A stretch of 64,000 nt of DNA from NCBI GenBank assembly GCA_017134815.1, contig CP071032.1, forward strand, positions 2,414,001 through 2,478,000, given 5' to 3'. Numbering within the stretch: position 1 is the first letter of the stretch; each line of letters starts with the position of its first letter. Below, in pieces: positions 54,526 to 62,881 of this stretch. This stretch comes from Lentisphaerota bacterium (GTDB lineage: Bacteria; Verrucomicrobiota; Lentisphaeria; Victivallales; Victivallaceae). Position numbers and translations under genes: made by a program. A model generated the notes under the pieces. The model saw nothing but the letters and a program-made list of their open reading frames with translations. It did no database searches and was not told the DNA's origin.

Positions 54526-55976
54526 ATGGAGGATATAAGACCAATGGAAGCAAAAACCGGTAATAATGGAAATAATAAACAAAGGCCTGACCTTTTAAAC
54601 CGAGAGAAATTTGCAAATCTTTTGATAAATTATATTCATAACAAGAAAAGTGCAGTTTTAGCACTCAAAGCTCCTTGGGGAACGGGAAAAACTTTTTTAG
54701 TTAAAGAAATTCTATTCAATAAACTTGAAAAGGGAAAAATACCTTATTTATATCTTGACGCTTTTAAGTGCGATTATATTAGTGACCCATTTGCCGCAAT
54801 TATTGATAAGTTGGTAATTGAGTTTCATAAAAAACAAGAAGAACTAGGTTTAAAAAAAACAAAAATTGAGGACCTTTGGAATAAAGCAAATAAAGCAAAA
54901 AGAATTTTATCTAGGAGATTTGCAGAGAATATTCCAGATATAGTTGCAGAACTTGCAAGTCGTATCTGTTTGGCTACGCTAGCTAAAACAGTTGTTGAAA
55001 GTGCTAAAGATTTGACTAAAGAGGAGTCAACAACAAATAACCTTAAGAGCTGGCAAGATGAAAAAGATAAAGATAATAAAATTGTAAAAGAATTGAGAGA
55101 ATTGCTAGAACAGCTTACTGAAGAAAGTCACAACAAAAAGTTAGTTTTTTTTATAGATGAGCTTGATCGTTGTCGTCCAGATTTTTGTGTTGAATTATTA
55201 GAAAAAATAAAACATATTTTCTCTGTGAAAAATATTGTTTTTGTTTTGGTAGTCAATCCACAGCAGCTGGAAAATTCTATCAAACATATTTATGGATATG
55301 ACATTGATGCAATAGAGTATTTATATAAGTTCTTTGATTTGCAGTTTACACTTCCACACTTGTCATCACATCCTAATTATGATGCAAGATCCTTTGTTGA
55401 GAACCAATTATACGAAATTATCTATCATGCGGAAGAAAACAAGGCTAATAAATTAAAGCGCAATAAAGAATTTTTTGTTAATATTATTAATGAGTCGAAT
55501 GCAAGCCTTAGAGATATTCAAAAAGCATTTGAACTCTTTGATGTAGTTACAGTTATTAATCCCAAACTTGAATATTTAAATTTTATATTTTTTCTTATTT
55601 TAGCAAAAGTAACACAAGATAAATTTCTTGGAAATAATAATCAAGTTCTAGGCAAAACTTTTGAATGTATTTATAAAAATGGGACATTTGTTGGTGGTTT
55701 TTCACCAATCTTCGAAAAATCCGGCATGGCATTTATTTTACGAAAAGACTTTACTGAAAAAAAATAAAAACTGAAATAAAAAATCTTGAAAATAGTATTG
55801 AAAGATACGGCAACCGAATAGCTCATAATGATAAAGGGCGTTTAAAGCTGCATGAAGAAAGACTTGCTTTTTTAGAATCAACAGGTACTTCAACTTTAGC
55901 AGAAGGAGTAAGAAAATATGCAATGGCAGTTCAACATGTTTTTAGTTATTTGGCCATTGACTATTCTTCTGAATGA
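54526..55976 (+). CDS. KAP-family P-loop NTPase, frame interrupted at an A8 tract
   Basis: The zero frame encodes 413 residues. Walker A APWGTGKT (49-56), coiled region near 95-200, Walker B LVFFIDELDRCRPDF and the downstream sensor block VLVVNPQQLENSIKHIYG are those of KAP NTPases, a STAND-like group often membrane-linked and common in phage defence. The stop at 55765 falls directly after eight As (55757-55764). A -1 shift there continues for 70 codons (SIERYGNRIAHNDKGRLKLH, LAEGVRKYAMAVQHVF) to TGA 55974, with coding character kept. I give the joined extent. Either slippage makes two products or the gene carries a frameshift. No KAP-type transmembrane insert is obvious. Confidence 0.75.
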
Positions 55977-56077
55977 AAAATTTTAAATATTAAAACTTAA
56001 AATATTATATTTGTTTTTACTTTCAAAAGAAAAAAGAGCATATAATATAAAAAAGCATATTGCCAACAATGTAAAGT

Positions 56078-56114
56078 TACTGTGAGAGTTTTACGAAAGA
56101 TTAGAGGTGGGGAG
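56078..56114. repeat. Direct repeat flanking the DndC-like pair, left copy
   Basis: TACTGTGAGAG, TTTTACGAAAGA and TTAGAGGTGGGGAG; the right copy at 57960 repeats TACTGTGAGAG, TTTTA and TTAGAGGTGGGG. The two copies enclose exactly the two-gene module. Confidence 0.65.
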
Positions 56115-56173
56115 TAGAGTATAAAAAAGAACCCGGTTTTTAGAACAATTAATTGGGTTAGATTGAATATATA

Positions 56174-57205
56174 TTACTCTTTATAGTTATTTGAATTTTT
56201 ATCAACTAACCACTGAGACATAATATATTTTATTTCTGAATCACTAATAAGTTTAATTTTACTTTTTTCTTGAGCTATCATCAATTCATGTAATATCATT
56301 TTCCTTGCCTCTAAAGTAAAAGGGCCTGGCCCCTTTGCTCCGTTACGTCGCCATCTACATCTAAATTTTTGATTGTCTCTGATTTGGTATAACCAATTTC
56401 TGAATTCTAAGAGGTGCTTTAGGGATGAGTATCCGTTTTTTACCAAATTAGTCATTGCTTTATCTCTTCTAACCACCGTACATACCCAACAGCCGAAACG
56501 TCCCTTCTCAAGTGCTTTACTAGAATGATCTAAAAAGTCAATTTGGTCCTCACCTGCAGCCTTATAGAGGGATAGTAATTTCTCATAAGAAAGAGAATAT
56601 GGTGGACTATTTTTCTCCAATACTGACCAAATATCACCAACATCATAATCTAATATTGGCGCAAAAATTGTAGATTTCGCGAAATTTGAATGCTTTAAAA
56701 AGAATGAATTTTTAGTAAGGTGCCTATATATAACTCTATCTCTTTCATGACTTTCTCCTTTTCTTACTCCAACAAGTATGAGACTTTCTTTGTCATTAGG
56801 CACAATGTTTTGAATGGGCTTAACTCTAAGTCTATCTGTACACCAGCGAAATTTATTGGTTGGAGAAGGGTATCCCCTTCCTATTACTTTGGAGAAAAAG
56901 CGATCAGGAACAGATGGTTCTACTATAATAAATTTTATAGGAAGTTTATCTTTTATAACTTCACGTTTGAGTGCTGAAAATGTTTCTTTTACATAATTAA
57001 CAATAACTGGAATTTCAACTCCTGTATCACAATACACAACGTTTACAATTTTGTGTATATTGGTATTCATTAAAGCTATATATAATAGTTTAAGCATCGC
57101 AGAGGAGTCTTTTCCGCCACTAAAACCTAAATACCATGGTCGATGGTCTTTTTCATATTCTTTCTCAATTATTTTAAGCGTTTTATTTTCTTTTGAATGT
57201 GACAT
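56174..57205 (-). CDS. DndC-like PAPS-reductase family sulfurtransferase
   Basis: A 343-residue protein. The PP-loop SGGKDSSA (29-36), WCTDRLRVKPIQ near 120 and GCWVCTVVRRDKA near 240 match DndC of DNA phosphorothioation (typically FGCWTCTVV and a CTxRLK element), more than assimilatory CysH. DndC uses ATP and a cysteine-iron site to move sulfur to DNA. It is shorter than typical DndC (~500). No dndA, B, D or E and no sulfur-acceptor gene is near. Its start overlaps the membrane-protein gene by 37 bases; the pair lies inside direct repeats. A tRNA or other acceptor is possible. Confidence 0.75.
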   Translation of the reverse strand: MSHSKENKTLKIIEKEYEKDHRPWYLGFSGGKDSSAMLKLLYIALMNTNIHKIVNVVYCDTGVEIPVIVNYVKETFSALKREVIKDKLPIKFIIVEPSVPDRFFSKVIGRGYPSPTNKFRWCTDRLRVKPIQNIVPNDKESLILVGVRKGESHERDRVIYRHLTKNSFFLKHSNFAKSTIFAPILDYDVGDIWSVLEKNSPPYSLSYEKLLSLYKAAGEDQIDFLDHSSKALEKGRFGCWVCTVVRRDKAMTNLVKNGYSSLKHLLEFRNWLYQIRDNQKFRCRWRRNGAKGPGPFTLEARKMILHELMIAQEKSKIKLISDSEIKYIMSQWLVDKNSNNYKE

Positions 57206-57870
57206 CTCTTTACTCTTCCTAATATTTTGTCAATTTCTTTGTTTAAAGTTTTTCTGCAATGATTTTTGATGTATTCAAGTTGTCTATTTGAGTAACAAAC
57301 ATGTTTATTTTTAATATGGATAGATAAGCAAAAAAAGGAAATTGCTATTAGCAAAAATGCAATAGCAGGCCAAAGAAATAAATGCCCTTTAAGATAATAA
57401 ACAAATATAATATAAATATAACTTATAAATGACAATTTTGAAGTATCCAGTACTGTTGTCCAGACTAAACCATTTAAATGAACTCTTCTAGCTTTTTTTT
57501 CAAGACCCACGTTAGTATCAATTAAATAATAAAAAATAAGCATTAAATCATAACTCTTTTGTAGTTTTTTGGCTTCTTCTCTGCTGATTTGTCCCTGATA
57601 GAAAGACAAAAGTTTTGATTTTATATTTTTAATGACTTCTGCATTTTGTGTATTAAAAATCAAACTTTGAAGTTTTGAAAAATGATATACGGCACCCCAG
57701 ATATATGATGTTATAATAAAGAAAGGCAAACCGCTTTTTTGAACATCAATGTTGAATTTTTTGATATATTCAGGCTCAATGATTTTAAAGTGTATCATTA
57801 TAAAAAAGATAATATTAATGATAACTCCCGGTACGAAAAATCTAAGATGAAGTAGCGTTTCTAAGTTCAT
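57169..57870 (-). CDS. Membrane protein partner of the DndC-like enzyme
   Basis: A 233-residue protein I cannot assign to a family. Hydrophobic segments lie at about residues 12-30, 50-66, 145-165 and 168-188 (for example FVPGVIINIIFFIMIHF and LWPAIAFLLIAISFFCLSI), giving roughly four helices. A soluble middle of ~75 residues is helical and charged, and the tail is strongly basic (KKIKRLK). It is first in the operon; its last 37 bases overlap the DndC-like start, suggesting coupled synthesis and a membrane-localised complex. Confidence 0.75.
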   Translation of the reverse strand: MNLETLLHLRFFVPGVIINIIFFIMIHFKIIEPEYIKKFNIDVQKSGLPFFIITSYIWGAVYHFSKLQSLIFNTQNAEVIKNIKSKLLSFYQGQISREEAKKLQKSYDLMLIFYYLIDTNVGLEKKARRVHLNGLVWTTVLDTSKLSFISYIYIIFVYYLKGHLFLWPAIAFLLIAISFFCLSIHIKNKHVCYSNRQLEYIKNHCRKTLNKEIDKILGRVKRCHIQKKIKRLK

Positions 57871-57959
57871 TCACTATCTCCTTTTTATAACCTTATGCCT
57901 CAATAATATTAATTATACATTAAATAAATTAAACAATCTACAACTTTTGATTTAAAAGG

Positions 57960-57996
57960 TACTGTGAGAGGTTTTAAAAGCTTAGAGGTGGGGGGA
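57960..57996. repeat. Direct repeat flanking the DndC-like pair, right copy
   Basis: TACTGTGAGAG, GTTTTAAAAG and CTTAGAGGTGGGGGG. See the left copy at 56078. The distance between copies is ~1.9 kb. Confidence 0.65.
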
Positions 57997-58035
57997 CCCC
58001 CGCCCGGTTTAGACAAATTTTTCACTTTTTTATTT

Positions 58036-58186
58036 AGGGGTACAAGTTGTAAGTTATTGGTAATTAATATATTTACTTGGTTTTAAAATGTACCCGGGGT
58101 ACAAATTGAGCTCAAAGGGGGTACAAAATTTGTACCCCTAGAGGTACAAGTTGAGCTCAAAGGGGGGTACAAAATGGGTACAAATC
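58036..58186. repeat. GGTACAA iteron-like array
   Basis: Forward GGTACAA boxes begin at 58039, 58098, 58120, 58143, 58166 and 58177. The spacings of the last five are 22, 23, 23 and 11 bases, about two or one helical turns. Reverse copies complete the palindromes TGTACCCGGGGTACA (58089-58103) and GGGGTACAAAATTTGTACCCC (58118-58138). TTGAGCTCAA occurs at 58106 and 58151. The array looks like initiator or partition-protein binding sites of a plasmid or phage origin; no intact initiator gene is nearby. Confidence 0.6.
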
Positions 58187-58298
58187 TACAGATATCTTCC
58201 GTTATTTTGCTGAAATGATTTCCTGCACGTTAACGCTCCCACATTAATATAGATGGTCATTTTTTTGTAATAACAACTGTAGAATTAGAGGTATCACT

Positions 58299-58469
58299 TT
58301 GAGAGTACAAGAAGTATGTGACAAACATAACATTAGCTACAAGAATGTGCTAAAACATTGTCAAAGAGGCAGATTTATTTTGGATGGCATAGTCTACAAA
58401 GCAGAAGATGTTTCTAAGCCGGGTGCCCGTAATGCTAAATGGGAGATTACTATTTTAGAAAACAAATAG
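58299..58469 (+). CDS. Small excisionase-like helix-turn-helix protein
   Basis: A TTG seven bases after AGAGG opens 56 residues. The pattern VQEVCDKHNISYKNVLKHCQ (two helices of a winged HTH), then a wing (RGRFILDGIVYKAEDV) and KWEITIL resembles AlpA/Xis-type excisionases (HTH_17), which direct integrase excision or regulate islands. It sits between the iteron-like array and a 17-bp inverted repeat. The start is a TTG, so a little uncertainty remains. Confidence 0.6.
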   Translation: MRVQEVCDKHNISYKNVLKHCQRGRFILDGIVYKAEDVSKPGARNAKWEITILENK

Positions 58470-58494
58470 TTTATTTTTTTCAGTTTGATAATAA

Positions 58495-58561
58495 TTTTTA
58501 ATACATATTTTTTGAGAAATTTAAAGACAATAAATGTATTTGATAAAATATGTATTAAAAA
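58495..58561. repeat. Perfect 17-bp inverted repeat after the excisionase-like gene
   Basis: TTTTTAATACATATTTT (58495-58511) and AAAATATGTATTAAAAA (58545-58561) are exact inverted copies separated by 33 bases. It could be a terminator-like or attachment-type structure. The remaining bases up to 58733 show no gene. Confidence 0.65.
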
Positions 58562-58733
58562 ATCTAAGATTTTAAGCGCTAACGATACACTAAATTCTTT
58601 TTCATTTGTACCAATAACTCAAATTTTAAGTTAATAATTTAAAAATTGGTTTATTTGCACCTTTAAGTCATAACTTTTTAGTCTGTAATACATTATTTGA
58701 CAAATAGAAACTGATGACTACTTATATGGGTGC

Positions 58734-58766
58734 TGATTGTTGAAGGGGGATAAACTTTAACAATCA
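58734..58766 (+). promoter_or_regulatory. Conserved leader hairpin, cassette copy B
   Basis: TGATTGTT pairs with AACAATCA (8 bp) around GAAGGGGGATAAACTTT, ending 19 bases before the ATG. It mirrors the copy A hairpin in stem, G-run and CTTT. A TTGACA lies 30-40 bases upstream. Confidence 0.65.
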
Positions 58767-58785
58767 ATATTTTTAAGGAGCCGCA

Positions 58786-60282
58786 ATGAGAAAATCATTG
58801 TACGTGAGTTTTTTCTTCGTATTGGTTTTTTTGACAAGCTTTATTTCAAAAGCAGCAGAATGTGCAATATGTGGGCAAGAATGCAAGAAAGATGAGCGTC
58901 ATGCGACTGATCGCATCGAGTTTGAATTTAGGAAAGAATATTTTGATCATCTCAAGGAATATATCAATCTTACTCATTCACAATTAATTGAGAATAATAA
59001 ATTTTACACACTTGATCTTTTATGCGAACTTTTTCTTATCCCACCGCGGCAAGGACTCTATAAGGATGATAACTTTCTTACTTTTTTTAAAAAAATTGAA
59101 GATGCATTCCAAGCTGAAAAGTTACGGCAATCTATAGGTGATATTCTGTCATATGACAAAATGCGGCAGGATATAAAGGATACATTAACTAACTTGCAAT
59201 TGAATAATGATCGAACTGAGTTTGAATGTCCGCTGGATAACTTTCTTGATTTAGATAAAATAGTTATATGCAATGAGTGTTCTCTTAGTCGACTATCGAT
59301 GTTTTATGACCACATAGATGAACATGCAGTCAAAATGCCAATAAATATTCAATTGGCCTTACGATTAGATAAAATAATTAATAATTCTGATATTGTAATA
59401 GTATTAGGTTCAAGAGAATCAGCTGATAATTTGTTGCTTAGCTATTTAAAACTTTTCAATAATAAAAGATTTGTTTTGGGTTTAGATGCATACGATGACA
59501 GCCCTGACTGGTCTAACCCTAAATTCGGTAAAGAGATATGTCAGGCAGTACATGAAACTATCAACAAACAATGTGATGATGGTTTTCCTATAGAATTATC
59601 TCGTTTAATAACTGAGTTTGGCTTTCCTATTTTGACCTTTGAAAAATATTATCCTAATAGAACACGCTTCAAGAGGGCGTTATTTCGAGACGATCTACCT
59701 GCAGCCAGTGTTCGCAGTAATCTTGTCAGTTTTCTTGAAGCAAGATGTCCAAATGCTGTTTGTTTTGGGTTTTCAACGGCACTTACTCATTTACTGTATT
59801 TAGCAGATTATAACAAAGCAGTTAAAGATAACTACGAGCTTATAAAAAAGGTTTATGGAGGGGCTGGTCAGCGACCTCCCAGTTTAAAGGAAATTATTTT
59901 ATGGGACAAATTACGCAAGTTTGGGGCTCAACATAACCTTTCTTTATCAAAAGTTGTCCGCTTAGAAATGGTAGAAAAAATCTGTCGTTATTTCAATGCT
60001 ATTAATAAAGGTGAAATTCCATTCGTTATATTAGTAGATAGAGCTTATGGTTTATGGTTTGATCCAATGGATTATCATATTGCTTTGAACGCTTATTCAA
60101 AAACTAAAAACCAATTATTAATCCAGAACCTTATTAAAGAAAAATTAGGCCATAGGAAAAAAGTTACCACTATTTATGTCAATAAAGGTCCTGCAGCCAT
60201 ATTTTCTAAAGAGAAAAATGACTTCTTAAGTAATTTCTGTTTAGATTATGTAATATCAGTTAACAGCAGACATGATATGTAG
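58786..60282 (+). CDS. Secreted CxxC protein, cassette copy B
   Basis: A 498-residue paralogue of the 49.9-kb gene, starting at an ATG after AAGGAG. The signal peptide (SLYVSFFFVLVFLTSFISKA) leads to CAICGQECKKDE. The second cysteine group CNECSLSRLS keeps only part of copy A's cysteines. Shared blocks include KMPINIQLALRLDKI, LLLSYLKLFNNKRFVLGL, SVRSNLVSFLEARCPNAVCF, QLLIQNLIKEKL and FSKEKNDFLSNFCLDYV. Conservation is highest in the C-terminal two thirds, which suggests the active core. Function unknown; the duplicated cassette, with both flanks, argues for mobilisation as a unit. Confidence 0.75.
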   Translation: MRKSLYVSFFFVLVFLTSFISKAAECAICGQECKKDERHATDRIEFEFRKEYFDHLKEYINLTHSQLIENNKFYTLDLLCELFLIPPRQGLYKDDNFLTFFKKIEDAFQAEKLRQSIGDILSYDKMRQDIKDTLTNLQLNNDRTEFECPLDNFLDLDKIVICNECSLSRLSMFYDHIDEHAVKMPINIQLALRLDKIINNSDIVIVLGSRESADNLLLSYLKLFNNKRFVLGLDAYDDSPDWSNPKFGKEICQAVHETINKQCDDGFPIELSRLITEFGFPILTFEKYYPNRTRFKRALFRDDLPAASVRSNLVSFLEARCPNAVCFGFSTALTHLLYLADYNKAVKDNYELIKKVYGGAGQRPPSLKEIILWDKLRKFGAQHNLSLSKVVRLEMVEKICRYFNAINKGEIPFVILVDRAYGLWFDPMDYHIALNAYSKTKNQLLIQNLIKEKLGHRKKVTTIYVNKGPAAIFSKEKNDFLSNFCLDYVISVNSRHDM

Positions 60283-60336
60283 TTTTATGGGATGATTTCC
60301 GAAGTATTATTAACAAGCCAAAATATGAATTAAATA

Positions 60337-60380
60337 CTATTCTCTCTTACTACATGAGAGACTGTAACAAGAGGGAATAG
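60337..60380 (+). terminator. Conserved 3' hairpin, cassette copy B
   Basis: CTATTCTCTCTT pairs with AAGAGGGAATAG exactly as after copy A, with CATGAG and ACTG in the loop. A further inverted pair, GATTGTCT and AGACAATC, spans 60380-60427. Confidence 0.6.
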
Positions 60381-60470
60381 ATTGTCTTTTGCATTTTAAA
60401 TCTATTATAACAATTTTATAGACAATCAAATTTTTGAATTTATTCAGAAATTTAGTCATTTATCACTCGT

Positions 60471-61007
60471 CTAACTATTTATATTTCTTTGCCAAGCGTA
60501 ATATTTATTACCATGAGATTTAACTGCCTCTATCCCTTTTTCTTTTATTGTTTTAAAATTTTTGGTTATTGTTTTGCCATAAGCCTGTCTGACGAAACTA
60601 AGCTTGTCACAACTCTCCGATTCAGCACATTCCCAACAACCATCATAGCCTTTGGCAGTGAGGCACTTTAAGGCGTCACATTTATGGGTGACTCCGCCCA
60701 TAGAACATCCTTTTTTATCTCTACATGGAACTTTACATTGTAACTCTATTAAGCCATCAAGTACCTTCAAAAAATCGGGTAATTTCTTGAAAACTTCAAA
60801 ATTTTTACCGGTTTCAGCTTTACTTGAGTTTAAATGATCTGCAATAACGTTCCAACTTTCATTTTCAGTAATTAACTCCAAGAATATGTCTAATTGAGAA
60901 TTTTTTATAATATCTTTTAGTTTTTTGGCTGTTTCATAAATTTCAGGTTTATAAAACAGGCAATCAATGCATATTAATCCACAGGGAGCTATATATTTTT
61001 TATCCAT
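60471..61007 (-). CDS. DUF3795 cysteine-rich protein
   Basis: A 178-residue cytoplasmic protein of the DUF3795 family. The opening APCGLICIDCLFYK and the later CRDKKGCSMGG, CDALKCLTAKGYDGCWEC and CDKLSF give about a dozen cysteines in a metal-binding arrangement, likely zinc. Such proteins are common in anaerobes and their role is unknown. It follows the creatininase-like gene by 19 bases and is probably co-transcribed. Confidence 0.85.
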   Translation of the reverse strand: MDKKYIAPCGLICIDCLFYKPEIYETAKKLKDIIKNSQLDIFLELITENESWNVIADHLNSSKAETGKNFEVFKKLPDFLKVLDGLIELQCKVPCRDKKGCSMGGVTHKCDALKCLTAKGYDGCWECAESESCDKLSFVRQAYGKTITKNFKTIKEKGIEAVKSHGNKYYAWQRNINS

Positions 61008-61026
61008 CTTTAAGTTTCCTGATAAA

Positions 61027-61806
61027 TCATTTTATAAGTAATTCTATCTCAGAACAAAGCTTCTTAAGTAATGAGTTGAATATTGTCTTGCCTTTTTCTT
61101 TGCTGCTGTTTCTAGGATCGTAATTATTGCTGACAGCAAAATCATTTGTAGACATTCCTAAAAAGCCATCAGGATCAACAACAGAAAATTCTGAATATTT
61201 GAGTTTTTTTGGCAATTTAGGTAATTTTGATTTGTTAACATAACCTTTATTGTAATATTCCATTAAAGCTGTTTCTTGAATTGCAGCGTGTTCAATTTCA
61301 AGCAGAGCATTAAAAGTCATTATCTTAACATCATGTCGAAAATTATAATCTTCAGCAATTGAGTTAATAATACTTGTATGGGGCGGCGCAGAATGACCGG
61401 TTATGATGCAAACATATTTATAACCGTGGCATACTATGTGATTTAATGTCTCTTTTAAAGACAAAGCTAAAAGCTCATCACTGTAATAAAAGCTTTTGTA
61501 TAAACCGTGAGCCTTAGGGTGATCCATGCCAATGACCTTGGCATCTTTATCCATTCCAAGGTTTATTAATTCTTCTTTTGATTTTATGTGACATACTCCA
61601 AAATAAATTGGAGGAAAAACAGCTCCGCCGACTTCCTGAGCAGCTTTTTTAGCAAGGTTTTCAGCATTTATAATGTCCGTTCCAATTGGTAAATGCGGGC
61701 CATGCCATTCAAGCACACCAATAGGTAAGATTATTAGTGGCAAGCTGTCATACATCATATGAATTGCTTCTGGAAGCAAATATTTTATTCTAACTTCTTT
61801 AGTCAT
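61027..61806 (-). CDS. Creatininase-family amidohydrolase, variant metal site
   Basis: From the ATG at 61806 (AAGGA 11 bases upstream) the protein has 259 residues. The first metal motif is intact: EWHGPHLPIGTD (Glu33, His35, Asp44). In creatininases the second ligand block is NGHGGN; here it is ITGHSAPPH, keeping the His but not the Gly-Gly-Asn. Creatininase relatives open cyclic amides, including in cofactor synthesis (MftE). The change suggests altered or lost activity. It is first in a pair with DUF3795. Confidence 0.8.
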   Translation of the reverse strand: MTKEVRIKYLLPEAIHMMYDSLPLIILPIGVLEWHGPHLPIGTDIINAENLAKKAAQEVGGAVFPPIYFGVCHIKSKEELINLGMDKDAKVIGMDHPKAHGLYKSFYYSDELLALSLKETLNHIVCHGYKYVCIITGHSAPPHTSIINSIAEDYNFRHDVKIMTFNALLEIEHAAIQETALMEYYNKGYVNKSKLPKLPKKLKYSEFSVVDPDGFLGMSTNDFAVSNNYDPRNSSKEKGKTIFNSLLKKLCSEIELLIK

Positions 61807-62132
61807 TAGAAATTTTATCCTTGAAAAAAATGGAAAATCTAAAATGATTTTAATTATGATCAATTAAGGATCAAAGTATTAAAGTCATTAACTATTTATT
61901 GGTAGTCATGACTAGACTATATAATTTTCAATTCGAAAGTAATTAAATTAGTTTAAAAGTAGTATATTGCAATATCCCTTAAATTAATTTGCGTCTTGCT
62001 AGCTTTGAGATTATAGTATTTATGAAAAATCTTATGTTAATAGAAAATAAATAATTTTAGGAGGAGTAAAGGCTTTTTCTCGCTAGCTGCGAACGCAACA
62101 ATCTAATTTATCATCGCAACATCGATGTCTGT

Positions 62133-62249
62133 ATCACAGAAGAACGCCAGAATTTATGAGAATACAGAGAAATGGGTGTTGCGCTCGCATACTTTTGCGG
62201 GCGCATTCTGTTTGTATGTATTCTCAGGTACTGGCGTACCTTCTGTGAT
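62133..62249. repeat. Long imperfect hairpin (~117 bases)
   Basis: Outer arms ATCACAGAAG with CTTCTGTGAT, next AACGCCAG with CTGGCGT, then GAGAATACA with TGTATTCTC, and inner GCGCTCGC with GCGGGCGC form one long interrupted palindrome. A ~117-base cruciform with no gene inside looks like a miniature inverted-repeat element or a structured RNA. The rest of the 61864-62352 gap shows no gene. Confidence 0.65.
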
Positions 62250-62352
62250 TGCAGCGGAATGTCGCCCGCTCCTTTTTATATACCGGCGGCCTAATTCTTG
62301 TAATTTGTATTTCCTTTTATTGTTTTAATGATTAACAAGAAAGTGCTAAATA

Positions 62353-62871
62353 ATGTTGAATAGGCTGCTTTTACTGAAATGTCTTTTTGTATTATTTGTA
62401 ATTTCCTATGCCAATTTATCTAATGCTATTGTCTCATCAGATAATTCCAAGAGAGCTAGATTCATGAGAAATCTCGTAATGAATATTGAATATAAAACTG
62501 GAACCTTACTAATTCTCGATTCCAATATTGCCGATCATATTGTTAAGGAATTTAAAGCAGACTATTCTTGGGCCAAAGAGAAGTATACTGGTAAGAAATT
62601 TATGGTCAGCGGGCTTGTTCACGGTTTGAAGCCAGACCCTTATAATCAAAGAGATGTACTTTTTGAAGAGGATTATATCTGCATAAGTATCTTGATTTCA
62701 TACCTAAAGAGAAAACGTTTTTATCGGCGAATTTTGTGCTATATGAAGTATGGTAAAAACTTTGAAAATAAAGTAGTTGAAGGCGTGAATATCACGTTGA
62801 AAGGAAAATTGGATTATGACTGTACTGTTAATGATATCGCTTTCAGGGAGTGTGAGTTGGTTGATGAGTAG
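62353..62871 (+). CDS. Secreted OB-fold (tRNA_anti-like) protein
   Basis: A 172-residue exported protein with signal peptide LLLLKCLFVLFVISYANLSNA. Residues 60-170 match the tRNA_anti-like OB-fold group (VKEFKADYSWAKEKYTGKKF, MVSGLVHGL, NITLKGKLDYDCTVND), in which five strands form a small ligand- or DNA-binding barrel. Exported versions are usually of unknown role. A tail remnant of a second copy lies at 54.3 kb. The next 60 bases hold another gene remnant. Confidence 0.75.
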   Translation: MLNRLLLLKCLFVLFVISYANLSNAIVSSDNSKRARFMRNLVMNIEYKTGTLLILDSNIADHIVKEFKADYSWAKEKYTGKKFMVSGLVHGLKPDPYNQRDVLFEEDYICISILISYLKRKRFYRRILCYMKYGKNFENKVVEGVNITLKGKLDYDCTVNDIAFRECELVDE

Positions 62872-62881
62872 TGCTGTAATA

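Noticed and set aside
58036-58186. Possible CRISPR array
   Set aside because: Units are unequal, include inverted copies and have 11-23 base steps, with no spacers of constant length and no cas genes.
62125-62328. 67-codon plus-strand frame
   Set aside because: It lies across the long hairpin and has no ribosome site or domain; its sequence is explained by the palindrome.
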